A DNA stretch of 64,000 bases from Panulirus ornatus (GCF_036320965.1 NC_092236.1:16909518-16973517); one strand, 5' to 3'; counted from the first letter of the stretch, positions 40,270-52,211 are shown. The notes: generated by a model not told the origin, from the sequence alone. Made by a program: numbers and translations.

Positions 40270-40770
40270 TCTTCTATACAAAGAAACACCACTGTACCAT
40301 TCATCCGCCCTTTGCTTTACGACTTTTGTATGTACCTCCGTCTTGTACCCAGTCCATAAGGAGATTAAAGAATCGCGATGACATCACATCCTTGAGGCAG
40401 ACCCACCTATAACGAGAACCATTCATATTCCTCTCTTTCTATATACAAAGATGCGCTGCTCCAGTGGTGAAACTCCTCACAATATTTAGTAGCTTCCCAT
40501 TCACCCCATACATTCGTAGCAGCTTCCACAAGGCAGCTCTAAGTCTTAGCTATGGCATAAGCGTTCTGCAGAGCCACAAATGTCACATACGATTTACGTG
40601 TATCTCCAAATATTTCTCATTCAAGTTGTTCGAGGCAAACACCAGGTCCACACCTCCTCTGCCTCTCCTGAAGCCACATTGATCCTCCTCAGTCTAAATT
40701 TCTGTGCATAGAACCACTCTCTCAGTTACCACTGTACCATACATATTACCAGGTGTACTCAACAGGCTGC
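40270..40770 (-). mobile_element. LINE relic, RT palm region, minus strand
   Basis: The reverse complement follows copy B from about 22800 to 23220 in order: GTTGAGTA-(C/T)CCTGG-AA-, CAGTGTGG-like (CAATGTGGCTTCAGGAGAGG), AGAGGA-GTGTGGA-CTGGTGTTTGC, TGAGAAAT, AGAGCTGCCTTGTGGAAG, GAATGGTTCTCG and TTCTTTAATCTCCTTATGGA. On the plus strand it appears as CCTCCTCTGCCTCTCCTGAA. It is broken by many indels. Confidence 0.8.
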
Positions 40771-40943
40771 AGGCGGTTACATCGTGAGCGGAAAGTCACC
40801 CTCGGCCAGGCTGCATCATCCTCAATGGACAGAAAGTAGTACTGTCTCGCCAAGGACCTTATCACCCTAAAGGAGTCCATCGCTTCCCTACTACTACTTG
40901 GAGTACAGACTTAACGCTGCAAGATCCCCATGAAAGGGGTCCT

Positions 40944-40948
<5 letters not shown>

Positions 40949-41041
<93 letters not shown>
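40949..41041. repeat. (TA)n microsatellite
   Basis: About 46 TA units. Left flank GCAAGATC (40917-40926) and right flank GATCTTGC (41042-41049) are reverse complements. The CCTAGGGATA at its left edge resembles the head of the short dispersed element. Confidence 0.97.
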
Positions 41042-41042
<1 letters not shown>

Positions 41043-41049
41043 ATCTTGC

Positions 41050-42281
41050 TTGTTTATACACATTTCTTTTTATTAACTCACATAGGTAGGACTTTCGCCC
41101 TGGAGTATCCCCTTCGGAAGGCTAGGTTTTCCGGACCTTCCTTCATCCCCCTGACCATTATAAGTCTCGTCTACCACAAGGAATGGGATCCAGCAGTCGA
41201 CTTTCATAATGCCAGAAGGCAATAGCGCTGGGCTGGCCCACGGATAAATCCCTGGCCTGGGAGATCACAAAGAATTCTCACCAAGCGGCTTTACGCTCGG
41301 CTAATGTTCTCAAACTTCATCTTTAGCCAAGTCAAACGTAAGCAGGGGAGAAGAGGAGGGCAGGAGAAAGGGTGAGGGGAACTGAGCCGGAGGGAAGGGG
41401 CGGGAAAGAGAAAAAGAGAGAGAGACAAACAGACAGGGGAATGAGAAGAGAAGCAGGAGATAGAAAATGAAAGGAAGAGGAAAAGAGATGTATAGAGGAA
41501 GAGAGAAAATGAAAAGTGAGACAGAGAAAGAAAGAGAAACGGAGGAAGTTACGGAGATAAGAAAATGATAGAGAAAGGAGAGGCAATGGGATGGAAAAAA
41601 GCAAAGAAAGAGGCAAACACAAAGAGATACAGAGAGACAGACAAACGGACAATGAATGAGAAACCACAAGACAGACAAATAGACAGACTGAATCTTACAA
41701 TCACACAGGCAGATAAGAAATCACATATAGGTAGTCCCCTGCAAACCCCTTCTCACTATATCATACCCCCTACAAACTTCAGCTCAGTAGCCCTATAAAT
41801 ACATAGGATATAATGCTTCTCCCTGCACGACCTTAGGCCGGTTGAAACCCATCTGTCCCCAGAGGTGTTCTGCTGACGAAGGGTACGATCCACCTCAGCC
41901 ACCGCCACCCCAGATGCTTCTCCTGGCCTTTCCCTTTCCCCCCAGTTTAATGTCGCATTCTGTAGGATGCTCAGGTATAATCTTGTCTCAGAGTTTGTTT
42001 CACTACCTCTAAGTCTCTTTGATCACTATGTTTTTTTTTTTCCATTAACTGAAGAATATAACGAAGAGATAAAGAAAAAGAGATAGATGAGTAAAATGAT
42101 GATTTATTGAAATATTTCAACGATTTCATTAGCAAAGCTTCATGATGGAGGTGAAGATCAAGAACCTCTTCTCAAACTTAAACACTCGGTGTTTTCTGAA
42201 TTATTGGCATCATGTTCAATTTGGTTTACGGGCACGGACTTCTGTGCCCATACAATAAGAGAATGAGCGTGAGAGTGACCC

Positions 42282-42285
<4 letters not shown>
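41050..42285. other. Intergenic DNA with a diffuse polypurine tract
   Basis: 41340-41690 is strongly purine-rich (a degenerate GAAA/GAGA mixture), which explains two long minus-strand open frames rich in L, S and F. The rest shows nothing. Confidence 0.6.

Positions 42286-42286
<1 letters not shown>

Positions 42287-42334
<48 letters not shown>
42287..42334. repeat. (GT)n microsatellite
   Basis: About 24 GT units. Confidence 0.98.
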
Positions 42335-42337
<3 letters not shown>

Positions 42338-42339
42338 TA

Positions 42340-43370
42340 TCTTCTGAAACTACCTAGTTTTACTGTACGGAGTTTTACGCTCGTAAGGCTCCATCTGTTG
42401 AACTGGGTGGTCCCCCCCATCTCGAACCAGTACGTTCCTTCAAGTCCACGACTGACATTATCTCTCCCTCCACAGCTACACAAGTGAAGTTTACAAGTAT
42501 TTCCCCAAACGACCCATCTGCCCACTTTTATCATTACTCTTACTACACTAATGTCCGTGTTCCTGATCTCCACCAGTAGCAGAGCCAGACTCAAAAGGAC
42601 CCAGTGGTCTCTTGCTAATTGCTCTCCTCTGTGCTGATTTGTATTCCATTGTATTGTACTAGCAACGGGAAAAAGTGAAGCGGTTACACCACTGAACATG
42701 ATAATAACGTTCTTTCAACAATAGCCGAGGCACCATTGTACTGACAGTGAGGTTAGAAACGAGGATATAACACTTTTCCAACAGTAACCACCAAGGTAGG
42801 CGCATTAATCTACCAGCGGCTAAGGGAATAAGCTGAGCCTGGGCTACTAACGAACCTTCATCTTCGGTAGCTGGCGTTGGTGTACCAACAGTGAGGTATT
42901 CGTCCTGTTGAACATGTCGCCGGAGTGGTAACACATGCATAACAATAGTCAGATTCATGAGCGATGTAGAATGAACAGCCAGGGGAGCAAAGATAACTCA
43001 TCGGTGTCAGTGTGGTTGTGGTACCAGAAGCCAGGATGGTATGCAAGACCATGGTCTTATTTGGCAGGTAGGACCACAACGGTGCTTATGTGTAAGGTAT
43101 CAGAAGGATGATGTCAGCAGGTAGAAAATTATGAGCAAAGTGTTATTTGTCCAAATTGGTTTATTGCATACTGAACCCTGCTTATGTATATAAAAAGAGA
43201 CATAGATATATTATATATCTGTAGAACCAACATTTGTTCAGCATCCCTTTACCCCTGAAGATGTGAATTATCAAAAAATCGTTCGGGTGTTCGTGCTTTA
43301 ATTTCCTCACGGCTAAATACTTTTATACCCAACACGTTGCTTTCCAGGGAGAGATGTTTCACACGAAAAC
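42340..43370. other. Intergenic DNA, possible old repeat remnants
   Basis: ACAGTGAGGT words recur near 42744 and 42889. At 43238-43320 CCCCTGAAGATGTGAATTAT and the AATCGTTCG/TTCGTGCTTTAAT words resemble a known non-coding retroelement phrase, but the match is weak. No gene called. Confidence 0.35.
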
Positions 43371-43373
43371 AAA

Positions 43374-43381
43374 CGCACACA

Positions 43382-43442
<61 letters not shown>

Positions 43443-43452
43443 ACACACACAC
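43374..43452. repeat. (CA)n microsatellite
   Basis: About 38 CA units with CC and GA interruptions at the ends. Confidence 0.97.
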
Positions 43453-43789
43453 TGGCTGAGGATTAAGATCACAGAATGGTGAGCGCGAGACACTCAGAGG
43501 TGAAATCTGCATAGGAATCCTACACGGAGGATTCTTCTCAGTGTGGCATATTGAAGGGGAGCGAGACGGCATCTTTAACTCACACGAGGAATATTACTGT
43601 CAGCAACCTCTTACTTTTTCACAGCTGCGCACCAATTAAATTATCGGGAAACGCAAACATTCTAATTTAGAAAAAAACTTAAAAAACTAATTTAAAACAG
43701 AAAACTAAACTTTAAATGAGAACGAGTTCAGAAAACTTTGCTTTTAGGGTGAGAACCAACATTAATGGCAGTAACGGTGCGCCTACTTG

Positions 43790-44415
43790 GGGATGCCACT
43801 AACTCTCCTTCACAGCTCGTGCACTGCTACTGCTACTACCCTTATTTCACTGCTAACGCACTTCAGGAGACACTACATCTGTTTCAGTGATGGTGCGGCG
43901 CTGGGACGACTATCTATGTTCCACTGATGGTGTATTGCTAGGCTACAACCTTGGATTCAGAGGTGCTGCGGTGCTTGTGCCACTACCCCTGTTTCACAGG
44001 TGTTGGCCTCTACCCAGCACTGGCTTGTGCTGGGGCTAATAGTCCTTTTTGACAGTATCTTTCTCACTGCTGAAGTTCCTACCTTTGCTTCGAAGTTCAT
44101 GCACTGCTAAGGCCTCAAATCCTGTTTGAGATCTGGTTCACACAGCAGGGGGAACTACCCTTGTTTGTACGTTGGTGCATACTGAGGCCTACCCCATACA
44201 TAGGTCAGGGTTGGTGCACCAGTGGGAACACTACCTTCGTTTTATCGTTGGTACAGAGCTTGGGGGTTAAGGCTACCACTAGCACATTTTCAGAAGTGTT
44301 AACATCGCTAGCGCCACCCCTCTCCGCGCTTCAGATCTGGTGCACTCCCGAGACTGATAACCCCAGCTTCAATATGGGATCACTGCCGTTCATTTTCAGG
44401 GCGCTAACTAGTCAG
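43790..44415. repeat. Degenerate minisatellite, about 37-bp unit
   Basis: Landmarks such as TGTTTCAGTGATGGTGC (about 43879), TGTTCCACTGATGGTGT (about 43917), GGATTCAGAGGTGCTGCGG (about 43953) and TGTTTCACAGGTGTTGG (about 43989) are 36-38 bp apart. Looser units (CTACC-TTGTTT-A-NGTTGGTGCA) continue to about 44400. The 127-codon open frame at 44161-44544 lies mostly in this array. Confidence 0.8.
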
Positions 44416-44419
44416 CTGA

Positions 44420-45973
44420 GACCACTGCCAATCTATTACCGAGGGGACCACGATGCCAGCCTTAAGTCAGCAGACCACGACGGGCTGGAGGGGAGAGAAC
44501 GAAGCATCCTGCTACTTCACCAGCTATGCACAGTAAAGCCCTGACATTATACATAACCCATATGTCTTCCTGAGACAATGTGTGTCTAAGTCTACGAGCT
44601 CTGTCCCCTGGCCAAGGTAACTACTACGTAGCATTTGCCATTTTTAAGGCTATTGGGTTACAAACCCTACCGTAGATATTCATGCTCATAAACTGCCATC
44701 ATAACTGATGTGGTGAAACTGTCAAACGGTTTGACAAGGGTCAAAACAGGATCTTAGAAGCATAATGGTGTCTAATGAGCTACCCACTGTTTTGTATGGT
44801 TTCCAAACCTGCACAAAATCTGCTCTGGTCGTTATGCAGTATCCTTTCCACCACATTCATCATGAGAAGATACAATTAAATTCCAAATACAAAAGAGGGT
44901 TATCGGTGATATAGTATTGACGATGAGGACATGAGTATTGTGAAAAAAGTCTCCAGAGCAAACAACTAAATCTCTATCACTTGTTATTGGTTTGAGGGAG
45001 ATCTGTACCACACAGCCATCTTGTATCCATCCATTTTCACTAGTTTTGTAAAGCTGTTTCACCTCCATCTAGATCATCCCGTCAGAAAATGTCCAATATC
45101 TAATGCTCTCTCCACAGCCCCTGAGACAGCCGACGGGCAATTTATCAAATTCTGAAAGGTAGCGAAGCTATTAGTGCTGCGGGCTAAGTATCCCTTAGAC
45201 TCCCGAGATAAATTTCTCTCCCTGAAAGGCATCAAAAAGGCGTTTCATTGCACCTCAATGCACCCGAAGTGAAGAGAGTAAAGACCTTTACCTGCTCTTG
45301 AGGAAGGATATCTTGGTAAATATAAGATTTTCGTGTTGCCATCGAGGAAAGGAAGAGACAAAGAATATGAAGAAACCAAGAAGAAACTAAGCTTGCTTTA
45401 TCACTGTAACAATTTCGTTTATGATAATTATCATATCCGTAGCTATAATACAATCATAATGAAGCACTACTGGAGAACTGAAGCATTTGACTGCTTCGAA
45501 TTCATGTTTAGTACTTCTGAAACTTTCTAGGTAATCTTTAACAGAAGAAGGCCATTTTCTTGATGTTGTAGTATCTGTTTCGAACATTTCAGTGACACAT
45601 TTTCGTTTGAATCTTAGAGTCCTGCACACGTAGAACATTCTCTTTACATGGGATCTTTTTTTCATTTAGAATGATAGCTTGAGGTTTCGCTCAGAGGTTT
45701 TCAGTTGTGAAATCAATTGTATCACTGGAGTAGACGAGTTAAGCTAACAATGATCCCTGGCACGATTATTGAATATCTTTTCCTTCCGTTGCAAAGACTT
45801 GCAAGCAGTATGCCAGTGGAAGAGAAGGGAGAAATATCAACCAATCTCCCGCATGTCTGACAGACTTTATCTGAAGAGCAAATTTTCTGCCTAAAATTTT
45901 TTCTACTTCGTCTCCCAATTTTTGCAGGAATGGCATCATTCTTTTTTAAGACGAGTCACGTTAGCGTACCCAA

Positions 45974-45975
<2 letters not shown>
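44420..45975. other. About 1.5 kb without a recognised gene
   Basis: The end of an open frame at 44420-44540 is protein-like but has no motif. The rest is AT-rich with short frames only. Confidence 0.45.

Positions 45976-45976
<1 letters not shown>

Positions 45977-46059
<83 letters not shown>
45977..46059. repeat. (GA)n microsatellite
   Basis: About 41 GA units. Confidence 0.98.
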
Positions 46060-46060
<1 letters not shown>

Positions 46061-46320
46061 AGATCTCTACGCGCCATTCCTTGACTGGAGTCTTTCTCGG
46101 CCCGCCCTGCAGCGCCCGACCCACAATTCACGAACCGTGGTCAAACGTTGGAGCGGCATCGCTATGACCCACGTTAGGTAGCAACCAAACTCGACAGCCT
46201 CTGAAGGTTAGTTCTCCAGCACAAGACACAACATGTAGCTGTCACGTTCTCCAGTAACAACAGAATCTGCAGCTGTGTGTTCACAGTTGATCGTTCGCCT
46301 CCCCTCCAGACCATCGCGGT

Positions 46321-46860
46321 GAATGGAGGGTATTTCTCATAAATCAGGAAGGGGATGGGTAAGTCTATGTGAGTGGAGTGTATGACTCATAAGTCAGCAA
46401 GAAGGATTGGTCAGTCTATGTGAGTGGAGTGTATGACTCATAAGTCAGCAAGAAGGATTGGTCAGTCTATGTGAGTGAAGTATATAACTCATAAGTCAGC
46501 AAGAAGGATTGGTCAGTCTATGTAAGTGGAGTGTATAACTCATAAGTCAGCAAGAAAGATTGACTCATAAGTCAGCAAGAAGCATTGGTCAGTCTATGTG
46601 AGTGGAGTGTATAACTCATAAGTCAGCAAGAAGGATTGGTCAGTCTATGTGAGTGGAGTGTATGACTCATAAGTCAGCAAGAAGGATTGGTCAGTCTGAG
46701 TGGAGTGTATGACTCATAAGTCAGCAAGAAGGATGGGTCAGTCTATGTGAATGGAGTGTGTAACTCATAAGTCAGCAAGAAGGATTGACTCGTTAGTCAG
46801 CAAGAAGGATTGGTAAGTCTAGGTGAGTGGGGTGTATTACTCATATACGCCAACAACAGG
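46321..46860. repeat. 51-bp tandem minisatellite, about 11 copies with partial units
   Basis: GACTCAT/AACTCAT occurs at 46384, 46435, 46486, 46537, 46562, 46613, 46664, 46711, 46762, 46787 and 46838. Most spacings are 51 bp, one is 47 bp, and two are exactly 25 bp. The 25-bp units lack the same GTCAGTCTATG...GTGTAT half. The core is ACTCATAAGTCAGCAAGAAG. Confidence 0.97.
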
Positions 46861-46861
46861 A

Positions 46862-47262
46862 TTGGTAAGTCTCATTTACTACAAAGAGCCTATCAGCCTT
46901 ACAGAGGCTTGATATCGCTGTCATCTATACCAAACAATTTGTCAGGGAGACACTAACACGATTCCAACCATCATCAGAAAAACACTGTACACAAACTGTA
47001 AGTAATGAGTATCTACCGTATGGAAAAAAAGTCAAAAAAAAAAAGGAAACAAAAATATCATATTATACACACCATAAAAATTGTTATGAGCCCCGTCGTG
47101 TGCAGGAGCTCCATAAATAACAAAAAACGACAGAAGCAGGCCAGAAACACTCCATATACACGAGCTCATGTAAATATTCCGGAGAAAAATTCGTGCAGCG
47201 TGAATATGCCGGGGGGGTAAGAGCGTGTCCCCAGCATAAAGCGCAACCTTCCGACCATTATC
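46862..47262. other. Intergenic DNA, no feature seen
   Basis: AT-rich, with a poly-A run near 47031. Confidence 0.5.
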
Positions 47263-47264
47263 AC

Positions 47265-47305
<41 letters not shown>
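47265..47305. repeat. (GT)n microsatellite
   Basis: About 20 GT units. Confidence 0.98.
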
Positions 47306-47306
<1 letters not shown>

Positions 47307-47309
47307 CCA

Positions 47310-48795
47310 ACTGCGCCCCCCAGACGCCTGTTCGACCGCAGGAGGGAGGGAAAAGGAGGAGGAAGAGGAGGAGGAGGAGGAATCACCCAGATACTCTCCC
47401 TGGCTTGAGAATGAGCTATATGGTCATCCCTTGTGGTCTACTTACACCCCATCTCAGCGAGCCCGTGAGGACGAAGGACAACGGAAAGACCCCCTCCCAT
47501 CACGTCCTGCGGGTGGAGGGCGGAGTCTCGAGCGCTCTTGACTGTGTAGAGGTACAGTTATTTACATATCCTTTTTAACCCAAGCACTGAGGAAAAAAAT
47601 ATGCCGGATGGACAGCCGTACTGAACAGTTATGTACCACTGGTGCTCGGGGTCTGTCGGCGGCGCCGTTGTGGTCGAACTCAAACCCCCCCCCACTTCGT
47701 AGCATCATCACCATGCCAACCACCCACGCTGCTGTAATGACGCGGCAGGGTTAGGGCTGCCTGTACAGAGTGAATATCCGGGCAGGCTTCCAAGAAAAGG
47801 GGTTGCAGTGGGGAGGAAGAATGTGAGGGTTATTTTCAAAGGCATACTCGAGAAAATGTGCCGCTGTGCATATAGCCGGATGTGCGTGTGTGTATCGTGG
47901 GAGAGGGAAATATCTCCCCGAGACCGCCAGAACCCCGAGACAGTAAGTTGTGAAGGTGGAGGCCGCGGGAAGGAAAACACGAGGGACGTAACATCGAACA
48001 CGAGCAAGAGGCAGGTTCAAAGAAGAGGTGGAATAAAGAGAGTCGAGTATTAAGATCAGAATCTGTTGTTGCAATAAACAAGAAGAAATCGAACGACCAA
48101 AATCGATCGTTCTGTCGATACAAAAAAAAAAAAAAGAGAATCAAAGAACTTATACATCATCTGCGTGTCGCTGAATGATTCTTCCCGGTAGACCTCTTTC
48201 CTTCGGTATTCAGTTTTACGGATGGGGAAAAAGTCGTATTATACCGAATCATTATAGACCCGTTTCGAGGGGAGATCCCACCACCATCAGACGACCTCAT
48301 GTAAATAACGTAGGGCCTTCAAAATCGGATTCAGCTCACGGTTATGGCTCGTCATCTCCAGATACTTATGCTTTACTAATGAACAGATCGGTTTGGATTC
48401 TTTTTAACGCCCCTCGCGCCTATATAACGATCCTTCTTTTTTTTCACTCTTCACACTGGGCACACCTACACTAAAGAACTTCCAGTGTCTACTACGCGAC
48501 GTTAAGTCTTTCCGAAACAGGATCACGTATGTTTTATATCCGTCATCACGCGTCGCTGGGCCCAAGGGGAAAGAGAATATGGAGTAGCGCGCTCGCGCGT
48601 GTGCTTTAAATGACTCCAGCGGCACCAGCCCCTTCCCTACCTTGCATCCCATACGGGGCATCCGGGAATGGTACGATACACATCTCGCCCATTAACGTCA
48701 GCTTTACAGACCTAAATAATTTATTTTCTCTTCCTTCCATAATAACGGATAATAGTCGTGAATTTAGGGGAGCTTCCTGTGTATCTGTGTGATGC
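47310..48795. other. GC-richer DNA without a recognised gene
   Basis: Many open frames on both strands (60-107 codons) but no motif. A (GGA)n-like run is at 47350-47385. The plus frame 48610-48792 ends at a TGA and is in the same frame as the coding-like stretch that follows. Confidence 0.4.
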
Positions 48796-48800
48796 ATTAG

Positions 48801-48999
48801 GCTCGCCCTTGATGACAACATCATCAACTCAGGCGAGGAAATACAACGTGAAATGACGGTCGAGGAACTCATTAAGCAAATGGAACATGGCAGAAGATTA
48901 GGTACCGTAGGGAAGAAAATCCATTCTCAAGGCATTACACCAGGTGAGGTTAATGAACGAGTCAATGACTCTGCTCGTGTAGTAAACTCGTTTCTGTAG
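48801..48999 (+). CDS. Orphan coding-like segment, probable terminal exon
   Basis: After TGTGTGATGCATTAG (acceptor-like AG at 48799-48800) the frame reads LALDDNIINSGEEIQREMTV, then EELIKQMEHGRRLGTVGKKI, then HSQGITPGEVNERVNDSARV, and ends VNSFL at a TAG (48997-48999). The composition is that of a normal soluble, mostly helical protein, with no low complexity. An internal ATG at 48853 would give 48 codons. An in-frame TGA at 48790-48792 separates it from the frame to the left, so it is either a 3' exon or a pseudogene piece. I do not recognise the family. Confidence 0.45.
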
Positions 49000-49021
49000 C
49001 TATTTCAGCATTCATGCTGGT

Positions 49022-49047
49022 ACACACACACACACACACACACACAC
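49022..49047. repeat. (CA)n microsatellite
   Basis: About 13 CA units. Confidence 0.96.
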
Positions 49048-49065
49048 GTGAGGAAATTCTCTCTA

Positions 49066-49135
49066 AGACTCAGTACTCTGTTCTTAACGCTACCTCGCTA
49101 ATGCGGAAAATAGCGAATAAGTATGAAAAAATAAA

Positions 49136-49137
<2 letters not shown>
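49066..49137 (+). mobile_element. Short dispersed element, 5'-truncated tail copy
   Basis: CTCTGTTCTTAACGCTACCT followed by CGCTAATGCGGAAAATAGCG and AATA is the tail of the element at 5239-5475 in the opposite orientation, with two or three substitutions. It runs into (TA)n at 49138, exactly as the full copy does. Truncation at the far end is what target-primed reverse transcription produces. Confidence 0.85.

Positions 49138-49223
<86 letters not shown>
49138..49223. repeat. (TA)n microsatellite
   Basis: About 43 TA units, acting as the 3' tail of the truncated element to the left. Confidence 0.98.
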
Positions 49224-49225
<2 letters not shown>

Positions 49226-49389
49226 CAACTTATCCCTGCAGGTTGTAACCTTAGAAAGAACAATTCGCCAGCAATAGAAACTATAAAAAGATTCAAACTC
49301 TAAACAACCTCATCATTAACCTAATCACAAAAAGAAAAAAAAAAATGCGGACAGGAAAATGGCACTCGCCTTAACACTGACCCACATAA

Positions 49390-50040
49390 CAGAAGAAACC
49401 AGATATGGCAAAAGATGAAGAATATCATCCACTCCCTCCCCCAGTCCCTAGAACAGGATGCTCTTCTAACCCAGACGATAACATCCAACATCCTCACTCT
49501 CCAAAGGACCACAGTCACATACTCCAAAGAAGCTACTCAAAACATAGCCATGATACAGACCCATCCCTGAATACGAAAGTCATGCGAAACTTTCACCAAA
49601 TCATCCCTGAAGCAATTTCTGAGCCACCCTTTACTTCCGCTGACACCTGAAACTCAAAAGAAAAACTTTAACAATTTGAAAATTCCCCTGCAACTAGTCT
49701 TGATAATCAAATTTCCACGTGAGAAACTTCGGCCCCATTGCAATCCAAGCGTTTACAGATATTTTCAATCACTTCTCGCTACATAACAAAATCCCAAGTC
49801 ACTCTAAACTTGCCGGTAAACTGGGACCCTCCAAACCACCCACCCAACTCCCTAACTTTCTATAGAGCAAGACTTTAAACGTAGTCACTCCACTGCTGTA
49901 CTGCATATAAACCTATGTAACTAATCCTGGACGACTTCGACCAATCACAACCCCCTTCCCGCACAGTAATAGTGACAATAGACATCAGCAAATTATTCAG
50001 CACAATTCTCTGAACCATCTCTACGAAAACAGGTGATGAG
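49390..50040 (+). mobile_element. Jockey-type LINE relic, front part of RT
   Basis: At 49726-49866 one frame reads NFGPIAIQAFTDIFNHFSLH, then NKIPSHSKLAGKLGPSKPPT, then QLPNFL and a stop. GP-A-QA-TDIFN-SL ... IP--WKLA-----PKPxKPP matches the region before RT motif A in Jockey-superfamily LINEs. Upstream (49405-49650) and downstream fragments fit the same order but are shifted between frames. It probably belongs with the C-terminal relic at 11 kb. Confidence 0.6.
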
Positions 50041-50044
50041 ATAT

Positions 50045-52200
50045 CTTATTACCTTTTACTGAATCACAAAAATGTTATGGCGTTAGCATCAAGGATTTCT
50101 TTCTCTTCTCTCATAAAGGTAACGTTTTCTGCTATCTTCAAGCTCCTTGGGGCCAGATAATAACCGTCGACAGATAAAATCCACAGACGAATTAGCATAC
50201 TGTCCTGATTTCTAAAGGTTGAGGAGGAGGGTGTGGGTGGGTGGAGGAAGTTGGATAACATAATATTGGCCCTCAGCTACGCATAACAATTTGATTTGAA
50301 TAACGATATTACCTGAGGACCTGTTTTCAGGTGAACAACTGAAACAAACGACTTTCGTTACCGCTGAACTTGTTATTTGGTCTTATTTCTTGACCCTTTA
50401 TTTCTTATCCTGTCGGCAGTTCTGCTTCGCTTCGCCATTGTAAAACTTTTCAAAATATTGCAGTTGAAAGATCACTGAAACCCTTCAGGGATACGAAAAA
50501 GAGAAAGAGACGTCACGGAGATTTCACAAAATTACAACAGCTCTGTTGGCGTTATCACTTGAAACAATCAACCATGTTCCCATACTCGTACATACAATTG
50601 TTACGACAGAAACTACGGAGTCGTCTCGCAGATCCCACGTGAAGTCATAAAACTGAATGGTCTTCAGGGGAGCTATGTACACGAATGAAAAGTAATTTTT
50701 CGTCCCTAACTACAGGCTCGTGGTTGTAAGATAAGATAAGACAGGAGGGAAGGAAAAGCCTTATCCTAAGAGACGACACAGAAGAGAAATGATCATTACC
50801 AAAGGGGGACTCAACTAATCTTGCGATACCAACTGGGATAAAATGTGCTGAAATAAGGTAGACTCAACAGAAAGTTGCTGGTCGAGTAACCTTGTAGGTT
50901 TTTTTGATTACTAGATGCTAACACTCCATGCTAACCCAGACTTTCATTGTTGTTAGCGTAAAAACAATAACTTGTAAGTGGATTGGTTGAGTATGTAAGC
51001 TCTGCATGTGCTTGGCAACGCCTGCTTATCTATCTACCTCACCAGGTATCCCTGAAACGGATGACCCACGATCCCCTGCACTACAGATGGAGTATATGGG
51101 GAGTAGATGGGAAGGACAGATGAGAGGAGACCTGATGGTCCATAACGAGGTTATCTGCAGACTGATTTAAACTGTTGGAGGAACAGGATGGCATCGCCTG
51201 GATCATGACGTATTGTATATCTGGGAAAATCTGCGCTGACTGAGTTCGATGATGCATGAACCAGCTTTACCAGTCCATCACGCTCCTGCATTTTAATGAA
51301 GGCTCAGAATCTAGATCAAGACTCAGTTTGAGTTCGTTACTGAGAGAGAAGCGGATGAAGAGCGAAAGAGAGGTTTATATTTACAACAGCATCGTAAAAG
51401 ACTGCTATGGACGTATCTGGAATGCAGTGAGATATGTGACACTGTACAAAGTGCCAGTCATATAATGCTTAGATCCTACTCATTATTTGAAAGGAGACAT
51501 CCATGCAAAACATGAATGAACAACACTGAAGACAAATACTCTTCTCAAAGATGCTCTTTGGCTCCTAAGTTTCTATATTTCCGCCATTGTTCAGTTCGAA
51601 ACAAAATGCACGTTATTAAACCACTGATAACAGTGTACAAGGCCAGGAACCTTCACTAAAAAAGATAAAGGCTCATGTATGCAAAATCATGATCAACAAA
51701 TTTCACGAATCACAAGAGATGTAATAAGAATGACGGGAGTAAAGCACCCTTTGCCAGAATCCAAAATGGAATACACTGAAGCTTTCTTTTACTGCTTATT
51801 AAAAATTCCACGGAAAAAATTAATGGCAAATAATGAGAGCTATTTCGAAGGCTTTCAGTCTCAGTAATGGTTTTCCAGGGACATGACCCTCTGGTCTCTG
51901 TGTGTTGATGGAATACGTTACAAACGAAATATTAGAGTCTCTCTGGTGAGGTGAATTCTACATTTGATCACACCAAAAAATATCTGGTACAGATTCTTAA
52001 ACATCATGTAAATGATTGATAAGACTTCTCAAAAGGGTAAAGAATATGTAAAAGTACAAAATACATTTGCCTACATATATACATGTTCGCATCTGTGGGG
52101 ATGAGTGGATTACACACCAGCGCAAAGATATATGTATTCCTGCGTATGGTTATGTATCTCATTATCATGTATTCATGGGCGTCTTGGCGAGTATCGGTTT
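50045..52200. other. About 2.1 kb without a recognised gene
   Basis: AT-rich. Open frames at 51256-51465 and 51679-51867 read partly like protein but have no motif or clear splice borders. Confidence 0.45.
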
Positions 52201-52201
52201 C

Positions 52202-52211
52202 TGTGTGTGTG

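Noticed and set aside
40917..41049. Terminal inverted repeats of a MITE around the (TA)n
   Set aside because: Only eight bases (GCAAGATC/GATCTTGC) match, and nothing but TA repeat lies between them.
41310..41690. Membrane-protein-like minus-strand frames rich in L, S and F
   Set aside because: The plus strand is a diffuse polypurine tract, which forces S/L/F codons on the other strand.
48610..48999. A selenoprotein joining the open frames on either side of the TGA at 48790-48792
   Set aside because: No SECIS-like element was identified downstream, and splicing or chance explains the in-frame TGA more simply.
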